This document shows, piece after piece, positions 60,670 through 64,000 of a stretch of 64,000 nucleotides of DNA. The DNA comes from Loktanella sp. GTDB taxonomy: Bacteria; Pseudomonadota; Alphaproteobacteria; Rhodobacterales; Rhodobacteraceae. The DNA lies in assembly GCA_017390475.1 (NCBI GenBank), contig JAFPBO010000051.1, positions 124,001-188,000 on the forward strand. The letters are read 5' to 3'. The stretch's first letter is position 1. Each line of letters begins with the position of its first letter. The position numbers and the translations under genes are program-made. The notes below the pieces were generated by a model. That model saw only the letters and a program-made list of their open reading frames with translations. It made no database searches and was not told the DNA's origin.

Positions 60670-63043
60670 TATCCCCTCCACACCGATTGATCTGGACGTT
60701 GTTCAGCTTGATCTTGGCGCAATTCAGCAATCCGCGTCAGACGCAGCCGCCAGCGCAACGCAGTCAGAGGTCGCGCGGGATCAGGCATTTGTCAGCGCCG
60801 GAAGCGTAGGTGGCTATTCGTCAACGGCTGCTGGCCTTGCTGATACCGTTGTTGGCGACAGGTTCAGCGCGCCAGATGGTGGTGATATCCAGCTTTATGT
60901 CCACGAAGCTGGGCCAGTAGCGACACCTGTTGAGGGCATGCGGTATCCTGCTGCGGCTGTAGCTTCTGCAATTGCGCAGCGGCAGCGTGGATATTTACTG
61001 CCGCAGCGAGACACTTTTGTCGCCGGTGAGGTCCTTGGGGCATATAGTGCTAACGGTGTAACGCTGTCTAATTTGGTCTGGGACATCGGAGCGTCCGGCG
61101 AGATCAATGTCACAGGCAATATGTCTGCCGACAACGCGCGATTGTTTTGGTCTGGGTTTGAGCGCGTGGCAGGGCAACCAATGACCGCTACGCTACGCAT
61201 GTCATTCGCGAACACAAGCGTTGACTGCCGCGCGATGATTGCAGTTATGACGCCGGGTGATAGCGCCACGCTGCAACAGCATATCATCAGGAATAACGGC
61301 AACCCTGAACGAGCTGACACAGGAAGTAATACTAATATCTATCAGCGGATCAGAACATCAAATGAACCCGCTTCTTTTGGCAATAATCAGACCGTGACTC
61401 TTACATTAGCGGTTAACGCCGATGGCGACGGATATCTGTACGCCGAAAGCGTAAATGGTGAATCTTCCTGCCAGATTGTCGGATTGCCATCAGGGCGTGT
61501 CTACTTTGGTGCGCGCACGAGTTCAGCGTGGACAGCACACGGGTTCAAGGCGGCGTCTTTTGATACGACAGGGGATTTCGTCGATGCCAGATCGCCTATC
61601 CTGACGGAAGAAAACCTACTGCCCAGTGATTTGACGGATGGTGCGGCAATTGCTGACGGTGCGACAACTGACAACGTATGGCGGTTTTCGGTCTCTGGTG
61701 ACGGTGTTGCGGCAGTTGAAAACATCGGCAATCGGCTAGGGGTGTCGCTGTTGAATAGTGCTGTGAGGGCGCGCATCCCGATACCGTCAGGTGCAGGTGA
61801 AAAACTGTCGTGGCATTTTTACATGCAAGATGCTCTTGGCCGAAATGCCACCACTGATGACAGATTTGTGCTGGTGCAATCTGATGCAAGCGGGAATGAG
61901 ATCACACGCGAAACTGTTTATCTCTCGGGGCTAAAGCCCGGCGCACAGGTTGGTACTGTCAATATAGAACCAGACTGTGCATCGGTGCTTTATTTCATTG
62001 GCACATCGCTGTCGCCAAACTCGTTCCCGGTTAAAGTATCTCAAGCAAGCCTCTGTTTTTCCGACATCGACGGTTTTCGGCCATGGCGTCCAGATGTTGA
62101 AGTTGATCTGACCGAAGTTGAGACACGCCTCGATGCGGTAGAGGCTGAATTGGGCGTTTCGTCCGGCGATCCTGTTTTGCTTGGGTGGAAAATCCTGCCG
62201 AATTTTCCACTTGATCGAAATGAAAACCAGTTCCCAGCCATTCCTGCACCAAGCGCGGGTTTTACTGTCACTGGTGCAGATGAGATTAAGACTGGTGTCT
62301 ATAAAGGCTGTCCGTTGTTGGGCAATGATGGCCGTTTTAACGAGCAAAGCGGCGCGCCGGGTATGATCTATAATCCGCACGTGCATGTTGTTGATCGCAA
62401 TCACGACCGCATCTTGAGATCGTTCCCTGTCGGCACGGGCGATCATTCGGTGCAGGGCGTTGCAACTGATACGTTGACGGCAGCGGAAACGTTCTGGGTT
62501 GCGCTGGCCGGAAACAGGACGATCCGACACTACCACCTGTATGGTGCGTCTGCGGGAACAGAAATTTCTGCTGATGTGATCAACTTTGGCACTCTCGGGA
62601 TCACTCCAAACCCGAACGGTCTTGCCTTTGATCCTGACGAGGGCAGCGGGAAAGGCGCATTGTGGGCGGGTGGCTTTACCGGCACGACTGTATGGTTGAT
62701 CGACTGTGATCCAGCGGCATCTCCGCGCATCATTCGCACTATCACGCTGCCACATGCCAGCGCTGATCAGTTTCAACTCGTAAAGATCGGCGCGACAAGG
62801 TTTTTGCTTTACTCTGTTGGGCCAAACGGAAGCAACGGCGCAATCCATTGGTATAACCCAGAGACCAATGCCACTGGCACGCTGGGCGCAGCTTTCGACC
62901 AAAGCACGGCGATTGAAGGCATGATCTATAGGCACGTTACGCGAACGGTAGATGTATATAACGATGCTTACTTTCACAGCACGAATGCCAAGCCTCAATG
63001 CAACATGGTTGCATCGTACAAAGTGACGGGTTTGCCGGTGTAG
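60656..63043 (+). CDS. Tail fibre/tailspike, probable receptor-binding protein
   Basis: A 795-residue protein. The N-terminal 90 residues anchor it to the tail (DAAASATQSEVARDQAFVSA helix; then VVGDRFSAPDGGDIQLYVHE, seen in many phage spikes). The middle is beta-rich. The C-terminal 280 residues have repeated strands (HVHVVDRNHDRILRSFPVGT; GLAFDPDEGSGKGALWAGGF) like a beta-propeller. It probably determines host binding. Confidence 0.75.
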   Translation: MAKLNIPSTPIDLDVVQLDLGAIQQSASDAAASATQSEVARDQAFVSAGSVGGYSSTAAGLADTVVGDRFSAPDGGDIQLYVHEAGPVATPVEGMRYPAAAVASAIAQRQRGYLLPQRDTFVAGEVLGAYSANGVTLSNLVWDIGASGEINVTGNMSADNARLFWSGFERVAGQPMTATLRMSFANTSVDCRAMIAVMTPGDSATLQQHIIRNNGNPERADTGSNTNIYQRIRTSNEPASFGNNQTVTLTLAVNADGDGYLYAESVNGESSCQIVGLPSGRVYFGARTSSAWTAHGFKAASFDTTGDFVDARSPILTEENLLPSDLTDGAAIADGATTDNVWRFSVSGDGVAAVENIGNRLGVSLLNSAVRARIPIPSGAGEKLSWHFYMQDALGRNATTDDRFVLVQSDASGNEITRETVYLSGLKPGAQVGTVNIEPDCASVLYFIGTSLSPNSFPVKVSQASLCFSDIDGFRPWRPDVEVDLTEVETRLDAVEAELGVSSGDPVLLGWKILPNFPLDRNENQFPAIPAPSAGFTVTGADEIKTGVYKGCPLLGNDGRFNEQSGAPGMIYNPHVHVVDRNHDRILRSFPVGTGDHSVQGVATDTLTAAETFWVALAGNRTIRHYHLYGASAGTEISADVINFGTLGITPNPNGLAFDPDEGSGKGALWAGGFTGTTVWLIDCDPAASPRIIRTITLPHASADQFQLVKIGATRFLLYSVGPNGSNGAIHWYNPETNATGTLGAAFDQSTAIEGMIYRHVTRTVDVYNDAYFHSTNAKPQCNMVASYKVTGLPV

Positions 63044-63122
63044 GAGATGATTCCTCGCCGCCGCCCTGCTTATCGCGACCAGCGCGGCGGGGCAACAATC
63101 CACAACATAGCGGGGTAATCCC

Positions 63123-63458
63123 ATGCAACGGAATTTCCTTGCGTTGGCCATAAGCAAAGCTTTCGCGTTGCTCTTCCTGGCAACACCGGCAATGGCGGAC
63201 TGCTACAACCGCGACCACCTCGAGGCGTTCCTAAAGTCGGAATACGGGATGTCCCTGCATTCGTGGGGCCTGACGGGCAGCGGGGATATGGCCGAGTTGT
63301 GGCTTGCTGAAAACGGCCACTTCGCAGCCGTCACGACCACACCTGCGGGCTGTGTCAGCGTCCTGATGATTGAGCACCTGCACGACAGGTTGCGACAGCC
63401 ACCAAGCCGCAACCGCGCCATTCCGCCGGGGCCGCTGGATCGAGGGGAACCAACCTGA
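63123..63458 (+). CDS. Exported protein after the fibre gene
   Basis: A 111-residue protein with a signal peptide (AISKAFALLFLATPAMADCY, cut after AMA). The short mature part has two cysteines and WGLTGSGDMAELWLAENGHF. It ends in the start of the next gene (TGATG). It is possibly a lysogenic conversion or lysis-related protein. Function unknown. Confidence 0.6.
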   Translation: MQRNFLALAISKAFALLFLATPAMADCYNRDHLEAFLKSEYGMSLHSWGLTGSGDMAELWLAENGHFAAVTTTPAGCVSVLMIEHLHDRLRQPPSRNRAIPPGPLDRGEPT

Positions 63459-64000
63459 TGCCGACACCAACGATAGCCAACCGCGCCCTGACCGAATCGC
63501 AGGAACAGGCGTGGCAAGCCGTGCAAGAGCATGGCGGCATCCGCGCCGCTGCCCGTGCATTGGGCAAGAGCTACACCGCCGTTCACGGCACTTATACCAT
63601 CGCCAAGCGCAAGGTGGAACTGGACCCGGCTATCCAAGACAGCATGGAAGCGGTAGGCACAGGGCTTATCCCTGCGCTGGCGTGGGCGAAAACGAAATCG
63701 ACTGACGGCACCAGCTATTCAGTGCTGCTGAAACCACAGCAGGCCGGGCCCGACGATCTGCTAGACCGGATTCGCACCGCCTTTGACGACATCGAGCCTG
63801 CGCCACCAATCACGCCACCCGAAAACGTCATGGCCGACCTGTGCAGCGTGTTCCCCCTGATGGACGTGCACCTTGGCTTACATGCATGGGGCCGCGAAAC
63901 AGGTGGCGACGATTACGACCTAAAGCTGGCCCTGTCCGACATGCGCCACGCTTTCGCAAAGGTCATGGCGATCACACCGCCAAGCGATACGGCTGTTCTA
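63458..64000 (+). CDS. Helix-turn-helix plus metallophosphatase-like protein, partial
   Basis: The open frame runs off the window (181 codons seen). Residues 25-50 (HGGIRAAARALGKSYTAVHG) form a helix-turn-helix, and from about residue 135 comes LMDVHLGLHAWGRETGGDDY followed by DLKLALSDMRHAF, the first metal-binding motif (D-x-H) of Mre11/calcineurin-like phosphatases. Similar genes are found in many alphaproteobacterial phages. The catalytic remainder is not visible. Confidence 0.7.
   Translation, partial: MPTPTIANRALTESQEQAWQAVQEHGGIRAAARALGKSYTAVHGTYTIAKRKVELDPAIQDSMEAVGTGLIPALAWAKTKSTDGTSYSVLLKPQQAGPDDLLDRIRTAFDDIEPAPPITPPENVMADLCSVFPLMDVHLGLHAWGRETGGDDYDLKLALSDMRHAFAKVMAITPPSDTAVL

Larger units (their letters stand above)
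24850..64000. mobile_element. Temperate HK97-type siphovirus prophage, right end not reached
   Basis: About 39 kb holding integrase, immunity region, replication and recombination genes, terminase, portal, protease, capsid, connector, tail, lysis and fibre genes in normal phage order. No structural gene in view is broken, so it looks inducible. Base composition and codon use are less GC-rich than the host part, especially in the early leftward operon. The right boundary lies beyond the window. Confidence 0.95.

Noticed and set aside
61931-63157. Long minus-strand open frame (408 codons) across the tail fibre gene
   Set aside because: Antisense shadow of the fibre gene; no domain, ribosome site or promoter is seen.

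Overview
The window is from the chromosome of an alphaproteobacterium, most likely a Rhodobacterales (Roseobacter-type) marine bacterium. The evidence is an L21 protein with an extended helical C-terminus, the rplU-rpmA-GNAT-obgE-proB-proA order, a ChpT-type histidine phosphotransferase beside a DUF3553 gene, a SciP-like DUF1153 gene directly upstream of ctrA, and olsB-olsA. No tRNA, rRNA or CRISPR array was seen.

Host region (1 to about 24,849): the rplU end and rpmA; three overlapping GNAT acetyltransferase genes; obgE-proB-proA; leftward chpT divergent from a DUF3553 gene; olsB-olsA (ornithine lipids); a ThiE-like gene; trmJ; ctaA and an M32 carboxypeptidase; an enoyl-CoA hydratase and a thioesterase; rplM-rpsI with promoter and terminator; a three-gene polyamine-type ABC transporter without its binding protein; a PagL-like hydrolase; ppk2-tetR; an alpha/beta hydrolase lipoprotein with metA; an ATPase; mnmA; the sciP-like gene; and the first 179 codons of ctrA.

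Prophage (about 24,850 to beyond 64,000): a temperate HK97-type siphovirus genome sits inside ctrA, just before the part encoding the DNA-recognition helix and wing. The right end, attR and the rest of ctrA lie outside the window. From left to right it holds a tyrosine integrase; a leftward operon of about 17 very small genes, mostly joined by ATGA overlaps; an immunity region with divergent repressor and Cro-like genes and six copies of a 13-bp operator-like sequence; a rightward early region (adenine methyltransferase, nuclease-like protein, RusA, a replication-initiator-like gene with two 22-bp iterons next to an AT-rich stretch, DEAD helicase, HNH/AP2-like gene, primase, ERF annealing protein, NinB and DUF1364 proteins); an HNH/P-loop fusion; then terminase, portal, protease, capsid, connector, tail, lysis and tail-fibre genes. 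The tail-chaperone pair carries the slippery heptamer GGGAAAG, and a secreted-protein gene is inserted backwards before the tape measure.

How it fits together: ChpT passes phosphate from CckA to CtrA, and SciP restrains CtrA. In Rhodobacterales CtrA promotes motility and gene-transfer-agent functions. Here both upstream partners are intact in the window, but ctrA is cut by the prophage. What remains is an intact receiver domain with Asp51, half a DNA-binding domain and a 54-residue phage-encoded tail. Lysogeny should therefore switch off CtrA output, and precise excision could restore it. That is the most interesting observation here.
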